Positions 1 through 7,656 of a stretch of DNA of 52,414 nucleotides are shown here, piece by piece (within the stretch, counting starts at the first letter, position 1; the number at the start of each line of letters is the position of its first letter). A program made the position numbers and the translations under genes. Origin of the DNA: Oscillospiraceae bacterium (GTDB lineage: Bacteria > Bacillota > Clostridia > Oscillospirales > Ruminococcaceae). The stretch covers positions 1 through 52,414 of the forward strand of contig JAIHAL010000011.1 of assembly GCA_020054675.1 (NCBI GenBank), given 5' to 3'. Below the pieces are notes generated by a model that had not been told where the DNA came from, searched no databases, and worked only from the letters and a program-made list of their open reading frames with translations.

Positions 1-105
1 GCAAGCGATAGCGTGGCGCCCGTTGCCGAAAAGCCGGCGGAATAAGACATATAAAATAGGCGCTTTTTGGTGACTTTTTGTCGCCGGACAAAAAGTCACC
101 GGGGG
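1..105 (+). repeat. Left copy of a ~105-bp inverted repeat bounding the window
   Basis: Matches the reverse complement of 52267-52371 without gaps, with 3 mismatches in 105 positions that I counted by eye. It contains a near-palindrome at 69-100 (arms GGTGACTTTTTGTC and GACAAAAAGTCACC around GCCG). A reading frame through 1-45 gives ASDSVAPVAEKPAE followed by TAA; the right copy carries the same frame, so this tail may belong to the repeat and not to a gene. Probably a dispersed intergenic repeat sitting at gene ends. No transposase is associated with it. Confidence 0.85.
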
Positions 106-140
106 AATAAGCAAATTGATTATTTTTATAAAGGTCAAGC

Positions 141-155
141 GGGGGCAGAGCCCCC
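141..155. other. GC-rich hairpin in the left intergenic region
   Basis: GGGGGC and GCCCCC arms around AGA form a perfect six-pair stem. It lies between the left repeat and the 3' end of spoIVB. It has no T-tract on the plus strand, so it is only a weak terminator candidate. A similar G-run/C-run hairpin lies inside the right copy's flank at 52213-52231, so it may belong to the same repeat neighbourhood. Confidence 0.4.
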
Positions 156-193
156 ACTGGTAAAAATAAAATTACAAAAATTAACAATTACCT

Positions 194-1414
194 TTATGCC
201 GCATTTTTAAGACCTATGCTGTTTGCGTATTCATACATGGTGTCGCAAAAAATGCCATATCCTTTTGTCGGGTCGTTTACAAACACATGAGTTACAGCGC
301 CTACAAGCATGCCATTTTGTATTATAGGGCTTCCGCTCATGCCCTGCACGATTCCTCCCGCGGCATCTAAAAGCCTCTGGTCAACAATCCTTATAACCAT
401 ATTTTTGGACTTTCCGGTATCATTGAGGTCTATTTTTTCAATTTTTATTTTGTACTCCTCAGGCTTGTCTCCGCTTATGGTGGAAAGTATGGTCGCATCG
501 CCAAGCTGAACTTCCTGCCGCATTGCCATTGGTATCGCCGAATTCAAATTCGGAGCGGAATTGAGTTTCCCGAAAAGCCCCGCTTCATTGTTAAGCGTAA
601 TTCTGCCAATCGGAAAGACTGAGGTGAAATTTCCGAGAAGCTCACCCGGTTCGCCCGGTTCGCCCTTATTTATGCCGTTTATAGAAACATTAACCACTTC
701 GCCGCTTGAAATCGGCATTATCTCCCCTGTGTCAACATCGCATACGGGATGTCCAAGGCCTCCGAAAATTCCTGTTTTAGGGTCATAAAAAGTTATTGTG
801 CCTATTCCTGCCGTGCTGTCCCTCACATACATTCCCGCAACATAGCAGCCGTAGCTTTCAGAATAAACCGGTTTGAGGGAAATCTGCATTTCTGTCTGTC
901 CTCTTTTAAGAAGAACTGTAACCTCTTTGCCGTTGCTGCCGGATATTATTGCGGCAATTTCGGAATTTGACAAAACCTTCTGCCCGTTTACGGAAATGAT
1001 TATGTCGCCGGTTTTTATTCCGGCTTCAAGCGCCGGGGATGGCACTCCGTCGGCAACATCGCCCATCCCGACAACCATTACTCCGTCTGTTAGGATTTTT
1101 ATCCCGAAAGGATTTCCTCCCGGAACAAGCACGGGCCTGTCAACCGTTTTTACGTCAACTTCTTTAATGGGTATCACGCCAAAAAGCTTCAACGTTGCTT
1201 TCTGATTTAAAGGTGTCGGCGAGGCGTTCAACGACTGCATGGTTTCTTCCCCACGGCTGGCGTCAATGTTGAAAAAACAGGAAATTTTAAGCGTATCGCC
1301 TTTTGATACATAATAATTGTCCGGAAGCTGCACAAAATAATAAACAATAAGCGCAGCAAGAGCTGCAACGCCAATATCCAAAACCGATGTCAAAAATTTT
1401 ACAGCCTTTCTCAT
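194..1414 (-). CDS. spoIVB: SpoIVB serine peptidase (stage IV sporulation protein B)
   Basis: In sporulating Firmicutes SpoIVB is made in the forespore, crosses into the intermembrane space and triggers pro-sigma-K processing. The protein has one N-terminal membrane segment (about residues 8-27), a PDZ domain in the middle (GDIIISVNGQKV) and an S55-type peptidase domain. The GLGHPVCD motif holds the catalytic histidine and GMSGSPI the catalytic serine. Length (406 aa) is normal for the family. The start chosen is ATG at 1414, preceded by AAGGAAGG seven bases upstream; a TTG at 1480 would add 22 residues but has no ribosome site. It is transcribed alone, with a sigma-G-like promoter upstream. 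Identification is firm from motif order and length. Confidence 0.95.
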   Translation of the reverse strand: MRKAVKFLTSVLDIGVAALAALIVYYFVQLPDNYYVSKGDTLKISCFFNIDASRGEETMQSLNASPTPLNQKATLKLFGVIPIKEVDVKTVDRPVLVPGGNPFGIKILTDGVMVVGMGDVADGVPSPALEAGIKTGDIIISVNGQKVLSNSEIAAIISGSNGKEVTVLLKRGQTEMQISLKPVYSESYGCYVAGMYVRDSTAGIGTITFYDPKTGIFGGLGHPVCDVDTGEIMPISSGEVVNVSINGINKGEPGEPGELLGNFTSVFPIGRITLNNEAGLFGKLNSAPNLNSAIPMAMRQEVQLGDATILSTISGDKPEEYKIKIEKIDLNDTGKSKNMVIRIVDQRLLDAAGGIVQGMSGSPIIQNGMLVGAVTHVFVNDPTKGYGIFCDTMYEYANSIGLKNAA

Positions 1415-1494
1415 ACCATGCCCTTCCTTTTCCGGCGCTTTTAAAAACCGCCTCCATTTTTTATTTTCCGCAAGCGGCAAAATAATCCTGACTT

Positions 1495-1525
1495 TAATAT
1501 GAGATTTATTTGCGGCGCTTAATCA
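1495..1525 (-). promoter_or_regulatory. Candidate forespore (sigma-G-like) promoter of spoIVB
   Basis: On the minus strand TGATTA (1520-1525) and CATATTA (1495-1501) are 18 bases apart. The B. subtilis sigma-G consensus is about TGAATA, 17-18 bases, CATACTA, so 5/6 and 6/7 positions agree. spoIVB is a known sigma-G gene, which supports the call. The leader would be about 75 nt. Confidence 0.5.
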
Positions 1526-1607
1526 TACTATTCTCATTTTGAGCTTAAATATCATTGTTTTTTATTTGCCTTTTTAAGAAGCTCTGGCTGTTTTAACAAA
1601 TACACAC

Positions 1608-1650
1608 TTGAATATCCTGATGCTTGTATGATAATATGAATTCATATTAT
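1608..1650 (+). promoter_or_regulatory. Promoter with a 20-bp perfect palindrome ahead of the corrinoid gene
   Basis: TTGAAT (1608-1613), 16 bases, GATAAT (1630-1635) forms a sigma-A-like promoter. The palindrome ATAATATGAATTCATATTAT (1631-1650) overlaps the -10 and covers the predicted start site, which is where a repressor would bind. The rest of 1415-1607 holds the spoIVB leader and promoter and nothing else I recognise; no cobalamin riboswitch was seen. Confidence 0.5.
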
Positions 1651-1677
1651 TAAATTATATTATCTGGAAGTGATTTT

Positions 1678-2316
1678 ATGCCGCTTTTGCAGGATTTGTC
1701 CGAAGCTATACAAAAAGGTAAAATAAAGAATGTAAAGGAACTCGTTGAACAGGCAATTTCGGAAGGATTTTCCGCAAAAACCATTCTTGAGGAAGGAATG
1801 CTTCCCGGAATGGCAATAATCGGGGAAAAATTTTCAAAAAATCAAGTTTTTGTACCCGAAGTTTTAATTGCCGCAAAGGCTATGAATGCCGGCACGGAGC
1901 TTTTAAAACCGCTTTTGGTAAGCGAAAAAATAGAATCCAAAGGAAAGGTCTGCATAGGTACGGTAAAGGGCGACCAGCACGATATAGGTAAAAATCTTGT
2001 AAAAATGATGATGGAAGGCGCCGGACTTGAAGTAATAGACCTTGGAGTAAATGTGCCGCCGCAGAAATTCATTGATACGGCAATAAAGGAAAACTGCCAA
2101 ATAATAGCCTGCTCGGCGCTGCTTACAACGACCATGAACGTAATGGGCGAAATCGTAAAGCTTTGTGAAGAAGCCGGAATCCGCGACAAGGTTAAAATAA
2201 TGATAGGCGGCGCTCCTGTTACGCAAGAATTTTGCGAAAAAATCGGGGCTGACTGCTACACTCCCGACGCGGCATCCGCAGCCGCGCGTGCCGTTGAGCT
2301 TTGCGCTTCAATTTAA
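1678..2316 (+). CDS. Methyltransferase-type corrinoid protein (B12-binding)
   Basis: This family carries a corrinoid cofactor that shuttles a methyl group between a substrate methyltransferase and a downstream acceptor (MtbC/MtmC/MtgC-like). An N-terminal helical cap domain (about residues 5-85) is followed by a B12-binding Rossmann domain (about 90-210). GDQHDIGKN holds the DxHxxG signature that supplies the lower axial histidine ligand. Length (212 aa) is typical. The cognate methyltransferase and a reductive activator are normally next door, but neither is present in this window, so the substrate is unknown. ATG at 1678 follows a weak GGAAGTG site. A LacI regulator lies 100 bp downstream on the same strand. 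Confidence 0.9.
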   Translation: MPLLQDLSEAIQKGKIKNVKELVEQAISEGFSAKTILEEGMLPGMAIIGEKFSKNQVFVPEVLIAAKAMNAGTELLKPLLVSEKIESKGKVCIGTVKGDQHDIGKNLVKMMMEGAGLEVIDLGVNVPPQKFIDTAIKENCQIIACSALLTTTMNVMGEIVKLCEEAGIRDKVKIMIGGAPVTQEFCEKIGADCYTPDAASAAARAVELCASI

Positions 2317-2354
2317 TTTTTCATATTTTTCTTAAAAAAATGTTTAAAAAGCTC

Positions 2355-2382
2355 TTGAAATGGTTTTCATTTTTGATATAAT
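2355..2382 (+). promoter_or_regulatory. Promoter of the LacI gene with embedded operator-like site
   Basis: TTGAAA (2355-2360), 16 bases, TATAAT (2377-2382). The spacer region contains TGAAATGGTTTTCA (2356-2369), an imperfect palindrome of the kind bound by LacI/CcpA-family proteins, suggesting autoregulation. A sister sequence (TGAAAAGGTTTTCA on the minus strand) occurs at 30019-30032 ahead of the LplABC-type operon. Confidence 0.6.
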
Positions 2383-2418
2383 AATTATTATGTATTATTA
2401 TGTTAAGAGGTTGAAAAG

Positions 2419-3414
2419 ATGAACGCTACCATAAAAGACGTCGCAAAAGCCGCTGGCGTTTCGGTTGCCACGGTTTCAAGGGTTTTAAACAAAAGCGCAG
2501 TTGTTTCCCCCGCCGCGGCGGAACAGGTAAACGAAGCAATAAAAAAACTTGGATACAGCCCGAATTTCTTGGGACGCAATTTGAGAAAATGCGAAACCAA
2601 CGTAATACTTACCATAATCCCCTCCACAGAACAGGATTATTACGGCAAAATAATCCACGGGATGCAGGATTGCGCCGCCGAATACGGCTATGATATTCTC
2701 CTCAGCATAAGCGCCGGTTATCTTGAAACGGAAATGCGCCTGCTGAATATGCTTTTCAAGCGAACTGTCGATGCGGCGATATTGCTTGGGACGCAGCTTG
2801 ACGCCTCCGCGCTGAATGAACTCAACCAAAAATACAATATAGCCCTTTGCTGCGAAAGGGTTGAGGGTGCAAAGGTGCTTACCGTTACGGTTGATGATGA
2901 AAACGGGGCATATTCCGCTGTTGATGCGCTTATTAAAAAAGGGCACAGAAAAATCGGGATGATTTCCACCACAGGGCGGGCACACTCCTCAATAGACCGT
3001 GAAATAGGCTATATACGGGCGCTTAAAGACAATGGGATAGCTCCAAACGACGAGTATATGTTTTTAAATACTTATGATTACCATAACGGCATGGCGGCAT
3101 TTGATTATTTTATGGGATTAAATGACCCTCCGACCGCAATTTTTGCCATTTCCGACCTGCTTGCCGCAGGAGTTATAAAAAGGGCATCCGAAAGAGGCTT
3201 CAAAGTGGGCAAAGATATTGCAGTAATAGGATTTGACAACATCTCCCTATGCGAAATGTACATGCCGACCATTTCAACCGTTGCCCAGCCATGCTATGAA
3301 ATGGGCAGGACCATCATAGAAAAGCTTATAGGCAACATAACCGGAGATTCAAAATGCTCCGAACGGATTTTAATGCCCTACAAGCTGATTTTAAGGGAAT
3401 CTACGGGAGATTGA
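2419..3414 (+). CDS. LacI-family transcriptional regulator
   Basis: DNA-binding repressor with a ligand-binding core. The N-terminal helix-turn-helix and hinge helix (residues 1-60) show the hallmark TIKDVAKAAGVSVATVSRVL. The rest is a periplasmic-binding-protein-like effector domain, with the family's GFDN segment and the C-terminal RESTG end. Length (331 aa) is typical. The ligand is probably a sugar, but which cannot be read from sequence. The ATG has an AAGAGG site 11 bases upstream. It has its own promoter and a strong terminator after it, so it is monocistronic. Candidate targets are its own promoter, the adjacent corrinoid gene and the operon at 26.2-30.0 kb, which carries a similar operator. 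Confidence 0.93.
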   Translation: MNATIKDVAKAAGVSVATVSRVLNKSAVVSPAAAEQVNEAIKKLGYSPNFLGRNLRKCETNVILTIIPSTEQDYYGKIIHGMQDCAAEYGYDILLSISAGYLETEMRLLNMLFKRTVDAAILLGTQLDASALNELNQKYNIALCCERVEGAKVLTVTVDDENGAYSAVDALIKKGHRKIGMISTTGRAHSSIDREIGYIRALKDNGIAPNDEYMFLNTYDYHNGMAAFDYFMGLNDPPTAIFAISDLLAAGVIKRASERGFKVGKDIAVIGFDNISLCEMYMPTISTVAQPCYEMGRTIIEKLIGNITGDSKCSERILMPYKLILRESTGD

Positions 3415-3449
3415 TTTTTCGTTAAAGCAAATTTCCTTGTAAAAAATTT

Positions 3450-3489
3450 AAAGTCAAGCCAAAAAAATGAAATTTTGGCTTGACTTTTT
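3450..3489 (+). terminator. Rho-independent terminator after the LacI gene
   Basis: A perfect 15-bp stem (AAAGTCAAGCCAAAA at 3450-3464 and its complement at 3473-3487) is followed by T residues. The right arm contains TTGACT, which doubles as the -35 box of the next promoter. Confidence 0.9.
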
Positions 3490-3527
3490 GTTTAATTGTG
3501 CTACAATAATTAAGTAATTAACTAATT
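3480..3527 (+). promoter_or_regulatory. Promoter and likely MarR operator for the exporter operon
   Basis: TTGACT (3480-3485), 16 bases, TACAAT (3502-3507). Immediately downstream lies AATTAAGTAATTAACTAATT (3508-3527), symmetric at 16 of 20 positions and placed over the expected start site, as expected for MarR autorepression. The -35 lies inside the upstream terminator stem. Confidence 0.65.
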
Positions 3528-3543
3528 ATATTGGGCGGTTGAT

Positions 3544-3978
3544 ATGGAAAACAAGCCCCTTATGCTGATGATACACCATACCCATAGGGAATGGAAAAAA
3601 TATATGCAAAAGCTTGCCTTGGAATCCGGCATACCGGATTCTTACAGGATGATTATAATGTACCTTGACAGGAATCCGGGGGCAAGCCAAAAGGATTTGG
3701 CGGAACATTGCCAAACGACATATGCCTCAGTCAGTCAAACTATAAAGGATATGCTGGCCTCCGGCTACATTGTAAAGAAAAACGGCGAGAAAGACCAGCG
3801 CTATAAAAGGATTTATTTAAGCGAAAAAGGTCAGGCGGGGGTAAACCGCATAAAAAGCAAAATCCATGAGGCGGACCAGATTATTACATCCGCCCTGACT
3901 CCCGAAAAAGAAAGTGATATGATTAAACAGCTTGAACTGCTCTGTGAAACAATCCGAAAGGAATTTACAAACTTATGA
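3544..3978 (+). CDS. MarR-family transcriptional regulator
   Basis: Winged-helix dimer, 144 aa, of the type that represses efflux operons and is released by small phenolic or toxic ligands. The recognition region follows NPGASQKDLAEHCQTTYASV, and the wing contains KNGEKDQRYKRIYLSEKG, with the DxR motif typical of MarR (here DQR). The gene overlaps the first exporter gene by four bases (ATGA), so the two are translationally coupled. The arrangement MarR then two half-transporters is a classic self-regulated drug-efflux operon. The inducing compound cannot be inferred. Confidence 0.92.
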   Translation: MENKPLMLMIHHTHREWKKYMQKLALESGIPDSYRMIIMYLDRNPGASQKDLAEHCQTTYASVSQTIKDMLASGYIVKKNGEKDQRYKRIYLSEKGQAGVNRIKSKIHEADQIITSALTPEKESDMIKQLELLCETIRKEFTNL

Positions 3979-5687
3979 TGTCGTATCTGAAAAAATACTG
4001 GTATTGGTGTTTGCTTGCACCGGTTTTTATGATGGGCGAAATAACCATGGATTTGCTTCAGCCCGATTTCATGGCAAACATTGTTGACAATGGTGTGTTG
4101 AAGCACAATATGCCGCTCATACTGTCAATGGGGCTGCGCATGATTTTATTGGTGATGTTTGGAGGAGTTTGCGGATTTTTATCCGGATGGGCGTCCAACA
4201 TTGCGGGACAAAATTTCGGGAACGACCTTCGCAAAGATTTGTTTTCAAAAATTATGAATTTGTCTTTTCAGCAGACCGATAAAATATCGACAGGCTCATT
4301 GGTGACAAGATTGTCAAACGACGTCACTCAGGTTCAGAATATGGTCATGCTTGCCGTGCGCGGTTTGGTGCGCAGTTCTATAATGTTTATCGGCGGAATT
4401 TTTATGCTGTATATGCAATCGCCTAAATTTGCACTGATAGCAATTCTGGCTCTCCCGTTTGTGATTTTATCCGTATGGTTTTTCATGCGCAAAGCTTCAC
4501 CTATGTTTACCGCAGTTCAGCAAAAAATTGACGGAATAAACAACATCATGCAGGAAAATATCGCCGGAGCGCGCGTGGTAAAGGCATATGTCAAGGAAGA
4601 TTATGAGCTTGGCCGCTTTGAATCGGCAAACGGCGAACTTTGTGACGTCAATTTGCGCGTTCAGTCGCTTTTGGCTTTTATGGGGCCGTGCATGAACATC
4701 ATACTTAACTTATGTGTGGTCGCCATTATTTTAATCGGCGGTATTACCGTAAAAAACAACGGTGGAATTACAACCGGCGAAATAATGGCGGCAATCACAT
4801 ACATAGCCATGATTCTTATGAGCGTTATGTTCATGGCGAACATCTTTCAGACTTTCACGCGTGCAAAGGCATCGGCAGAGCGCATTAACGAAGTGCTTTC
4901 ATGCGGACATATCATCCGCAGCGGTGATGTGTCTGAATCCCATTCACAGGGCGGAGAAATTGAATTCCGCAATGTTTGCTTTGCTTATCCGGATTCCGGC
5001 AAACGCAGCGTGCTGGAAAACATCAACCTAAAAATACACAGCGGCGAAACATTGGCAATACTTGGCGCGACAGGCAGCGGAAAATCCACGCTGGTAAACC
5101 TTATCCCGCGGTTTTATGACGTCACATCAGGAGAAGTCCTGCTTGACGGAATAAACGTAAAGGAATACGATTTAAAGCATTTGCGCGATAAAATTTCAAT
5201 TGTTCTTCAAAAAGCCGAGCTTTATTCGCGCTCTATCGAGGAAAACATCAAATGGGGCAAAAAAGATGCAACTCCATGGGAAATTAAAGAGGCCGCGCAA
5301 ATCGCACAGGCGGATAATTTTATTTGCGCCGCGCCAAACGGATATTATACTCCGGTTTCCGAGGGAGGACATTCTCTTTCGGGAGGGCAAAAGCAGCGTA
5401 TTTCCATTGCGCGCGCTTTGCTTAAAAAAGCTGAAATTTTAATTTTTGACGATTCCACCAGTGCTCTGGATTTAAAAACCGAGGCTAATTTATATAAGGC
5501 TTTGAACGAAAAATTTCCTGAAACCACCAAAATCATTATTGCGCAAAGGATAGCGTCCGTGCGCGGCGCCGACCGCATCGTCGTGATGGACAACGGAAAA
5601 ATAACGGCATGCGGCACACATGACGAATTGCTGGAAACATCCGAAATTTATAAAGACATTTACTATTCCCAACTAAAGAAAGAGTAG
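3975..5687 (+). CDS. ABC exporter half-transporter with degenerate ATP site (YheI/BmrC-like)
   Basis: A fused six-helix membrane domain (about residues 1-310) and ATPase domain (about 335-570). The ATPase has Walker A GATGSGKST near residue 364, signature LSGGQKQ near 468 and Walker B ILIFDDSTSALD. The residue after the Walker B aspartate is D in place of the catalytic E, and the usual switch histidine is Q (IIIAQRIASV). These are the marks of the non-hydrolysing half of a heterodimeric exporter such as BmrC. It is coupled to marR by overlap and followed eight bases later by its partner. The substrate is probably a hydrophobic drug or lipid; identity unknown. Confidence 0.92.
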   Translation: MMSYLKKYWYWCLLAPVFMMGEITMDLLQPDFMANIVDNGVLKHNMPLILSMGLRMILLVMFGGVCGFLSGWASNIAGQNFGNDLRKDLFSKIMNLSFQQTDKISTGSLVTRLSNDVTQVQNMVMLAVRGLVRSSIMFIGGIFMLYMQSPKFALIAILALPFVILSVWFFMRKASPMFTAVQQKIDGINNIMQENIAGARVVKAYVKEDYELGRFESANGELCDVNLRVQSLLAFMGPCMNIILNLCVVAIILIGGITVKNNGGITTGEIMAAITYIAMILMSVMFMANIFQTFTRAKASAERINEVLSCGHIIRSGDVSESHSQGGEIEFRNVCFAYPDSGKRSVLENINLKIHSGETLAILGATGSGKSTLVNLIPRFYDVTSGEVLLDGINVKEYDLKHLRDKISIVLQKAELYSRSIEENIKWGKKDATPWEIKEAAQIAQADNFICAAPNGYYTPVSEGGHSLSGGQKQRISIARALLKKAEILIFDDSTSALDLKTEANLYKALNEKFPETTKIIIAQRIASVRGADRIVVMDNGKITACGTHDELLETSEIYKDIYYSQLKKE

Positions 5688-5695
5688 GATAGCTT

Positions 5696-7588
5696 ATGAT
5701 GAAACAAACGGAAGAAAAACTGCCGGAAGGTTTTAATGCCCCGGCAGATGAAAAAATAAAATATCACAAGGCCGAGCATGACAAAGCCGCCAATCTTAAT
5801 TTTATGCGCCGCGGAGGCCCTCCCGGTCCAAACATGGGGCTGCCGGTTGAAAAACCAAAACAGACCAAACAAACTGTTTCCAGGCTCATAAAGTATTTTA
5901 AAAACGAAAAAAAGCTACTTGTCTTTTTAATATCGGCTGTTTTGATAAGCACCATAGTTTCGCTGTTTGCGCCTGCCTTGCAGGGAAGCGCTATAGATAT
6001 AATCCTTCAAGGCAAATGGGCCGATTTATACGGGATGGTTGCCGTTCTTTTTGCCGTATATGCGCTTTCAACGGCATTCTCATTGGCCCAAAGCCTGCTT
6101 TCGGCACACTTAAGCCAGCGGATTGTAAGCAGCATGAGATATGATTTGTTTGCAAAAATCAATCGCCTTTCCATTAAGTATCTGGACACACATTCAAACG
6201 GCGATGTGATGAGCCGAATGACAAACGATGTTGAAAACGTTTCAAATGCTGTGTCGCAAAGCATTGGCTCATTGGTTTCCGGAGCTTTAACGGTAGTTGG
6301 CACAATTGCAATCATGTTTTATTATTGCTGGCAGCTGACTTTAATCACTTTGCTGACTGTCATCATAACGGTTGTAGTAACCAAAGAGCTTTCTCAAGCC
6401 ATGCGGCGCATATACAAAAAGCGCTCCGAACTTCTCGGCATGCTTAACGGGCATTCCGAAGAAATGATAACCGGATACAAATCGGTTGTTGCTTACAACA
6501 AGCAGCAGGATGTCATAGAGGAATTCAACAAAGCCTCTGACGAACTGACAAAAGTATCAATCCGTGCGGAAATACTCGGCGGCTCAATGGGGCCTATCAT
6601 GAACTGCATTTCAAATATAAGTTTTGTCATTGTTGCGGCCTTTGGAGGATATTTCGCTTTAAAAGGAATGATTACCGTTGGAATCATTTCAGCGTTTATC
6701 ATATATGCCCGGCAATTTTCAAGGCCTATCAACGAAATCGCCCAGCTGTACGGTTCACTGCAAACCGCGGTTGCCGGCGCGGAACGTGTTTTTGAACTCA
6801 TTGACCAGCCAGATGAGGACAACAGCGGAAATCTTCCGATAAAAAATATCAAGGGCAGGATTTCTTTTAAAAACGTCAATTTTTCATATACGCCGGACAA
6901 ACAGGTTTTATTTGATTTTAACCTTGATGTTGACCCTGGTCAGAAAATCGCCTTGGTAGGCGCCACAGGAAGCGGAAAAACAACGGTGGTAAATCTGCTT
7001 ACGCGGTTTTATCCCGTGGATTCGGGCGAGATTTTAATTGATGGCGTAAACATCATGGATTTAAACCGCGATGAACTCCGCCGCAACATTGCAATAGTTT
7101 TGCAGGATACTGTTTTGTTTTCGGATACGATAGAAAAAAATATAAAATATGCCAACCATGAGGCCTCCGACGAAGAAATGACATATGCGGCGCACATGAG
7201 CAACTGCACTTACTTTATAGAACGTCTGCCGGAACAATACCAAACATTTTTAAAGCATGCAGGCTCCAGCCTTTCCCAAGGTCAGCGTCAGCTTTTGGCA
7301 ATCGCGCGCGCAATTTTGGCCGACCCTAAAATCTTGATTCTGGATGAGGCAACCTCATCGGTAGACACAAGAACTGAAAAGCACATACAGGATGCCATGG
7401 TAAACCTTATGAAAAACCGAACAAGCCTGATTATTGCGCACAGGCTGTCAACAATTCAGGACGCCGACAAAATTGTAGTCATGGACAAAGGAAGAATTGT
7501 CGAATCCGGAACCCATGATGAGCTTTTAAAGCAGAAAGGCCGTTACTATGAGCTTTATATGACTCAGTTCGCAGGAAATGCAATATGA
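5696..7588 (+). CDS. ABC exporter half-transporter with canonical ATP site (YheH/BmrD-like)
   Basis: 630 aa, with an N-terminal extension of about 60 residues (proline/glycine-rich, RRGGPPGPN) before the six-helix membrane domain, then an ATPase domain. Walker A is GATGSGKTT near residue 422, signature LSQGQRQ, Walker B LILDEATSSVD with the catalytic glutamate, and the switch histidine is present (IIAHRLSTI). It therefore complements the degenerate partner upstream, and the two should form one asymmetric exporter. The gene starts eight bases after the partner's stop with a weak AGGAT site. It is the last gene of the marR operon, followed directly by a terminator. Confidence 0.92.
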   Translation: MMKQTEEKLPEGFNAPADEKIKYHKAEHDKAANLNFMRRGGPPGPNMGLPVEKPKQTKQTVSRLIKYFKNEKKLLVFLISAVLISTIVSLFAPALQGSAIDIILQGKWADLYGMVAVLFAVYALSTAFSLAQSLLSAHLSQRIVSSMRYDLFAKINRLSIKYLDTHSNGDVMSRMTNDVENVSNAVSQSIGSLVSGALTVVGTIAIMFYYCWQLTLITLLTVIITVVVTKELSQAMRRIYKKRSELLGMLNGHSEEMITGYKSVVAYNKQQDVIEEFNKASDELTKVSIRAEILGGSMGPIMNCISNISFVIVAAFGGYFALKGMITVGIISAFIIYARQFSRPINEIAQLYGSLQTAVAGAERVFELIDQPDEDNSGNLPIKNIKGRISFKNVNFSYTPDKQVLFDFNLDVDPGQKIALVGATGSGKTTVVNLLTRFYPVDSGEILIDGVNIMDLNRDELRRNIAIVLQDTVLFSDTIEKNIKYANHEASDEEMTYAAHMSNCTYFIERLPEQYQTFLKHAGSSLSQGQRQLLAIARAILADPKILILDEATSSVDTRTEKHIQDAMVNLMKNRTSLIIAHRLSTIQDADKIVVMDKGRIVESGTHDELLKQKGRYYELYMTQFAGNAI

Positions 7589-7594
7589 CAGCAT

Positions 7595-7626
7595 AAAAAA
7601 TCCAGCCGTAAAAGGCTGGATTTTTT
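7595..7626. terminator. Bidirectional terminator between exporter and binding-protein genes
   Basis: A 13-bp perfect stem (AAAAAATCCAGCC at 7595-7607, GGCTGGATTTTTT at 7614-7626) is flanked by A- and T-runs on both sides. It serves the exporter operon reading right and the sugar-transport operon reading left. Confidence 0.92.
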
Positions 7627-7656
7627 ATGTTTTTTGTCCCTACTTTTTGCCTTAGC

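Noticed and set aside
1..45. C-terminus of a real gene entering from the left
   Set aside because: The same peptide ending is encoded by the right-hand repeat in the opposite orientation, so it is probably a frame through the repeat; undecidable without flanking sequence.
1481..1677. Cobalamin riboswitch ahead of the corrinoid gene
   Set aside because: The region is short and AT-rich with no B12-box-like conserved core.
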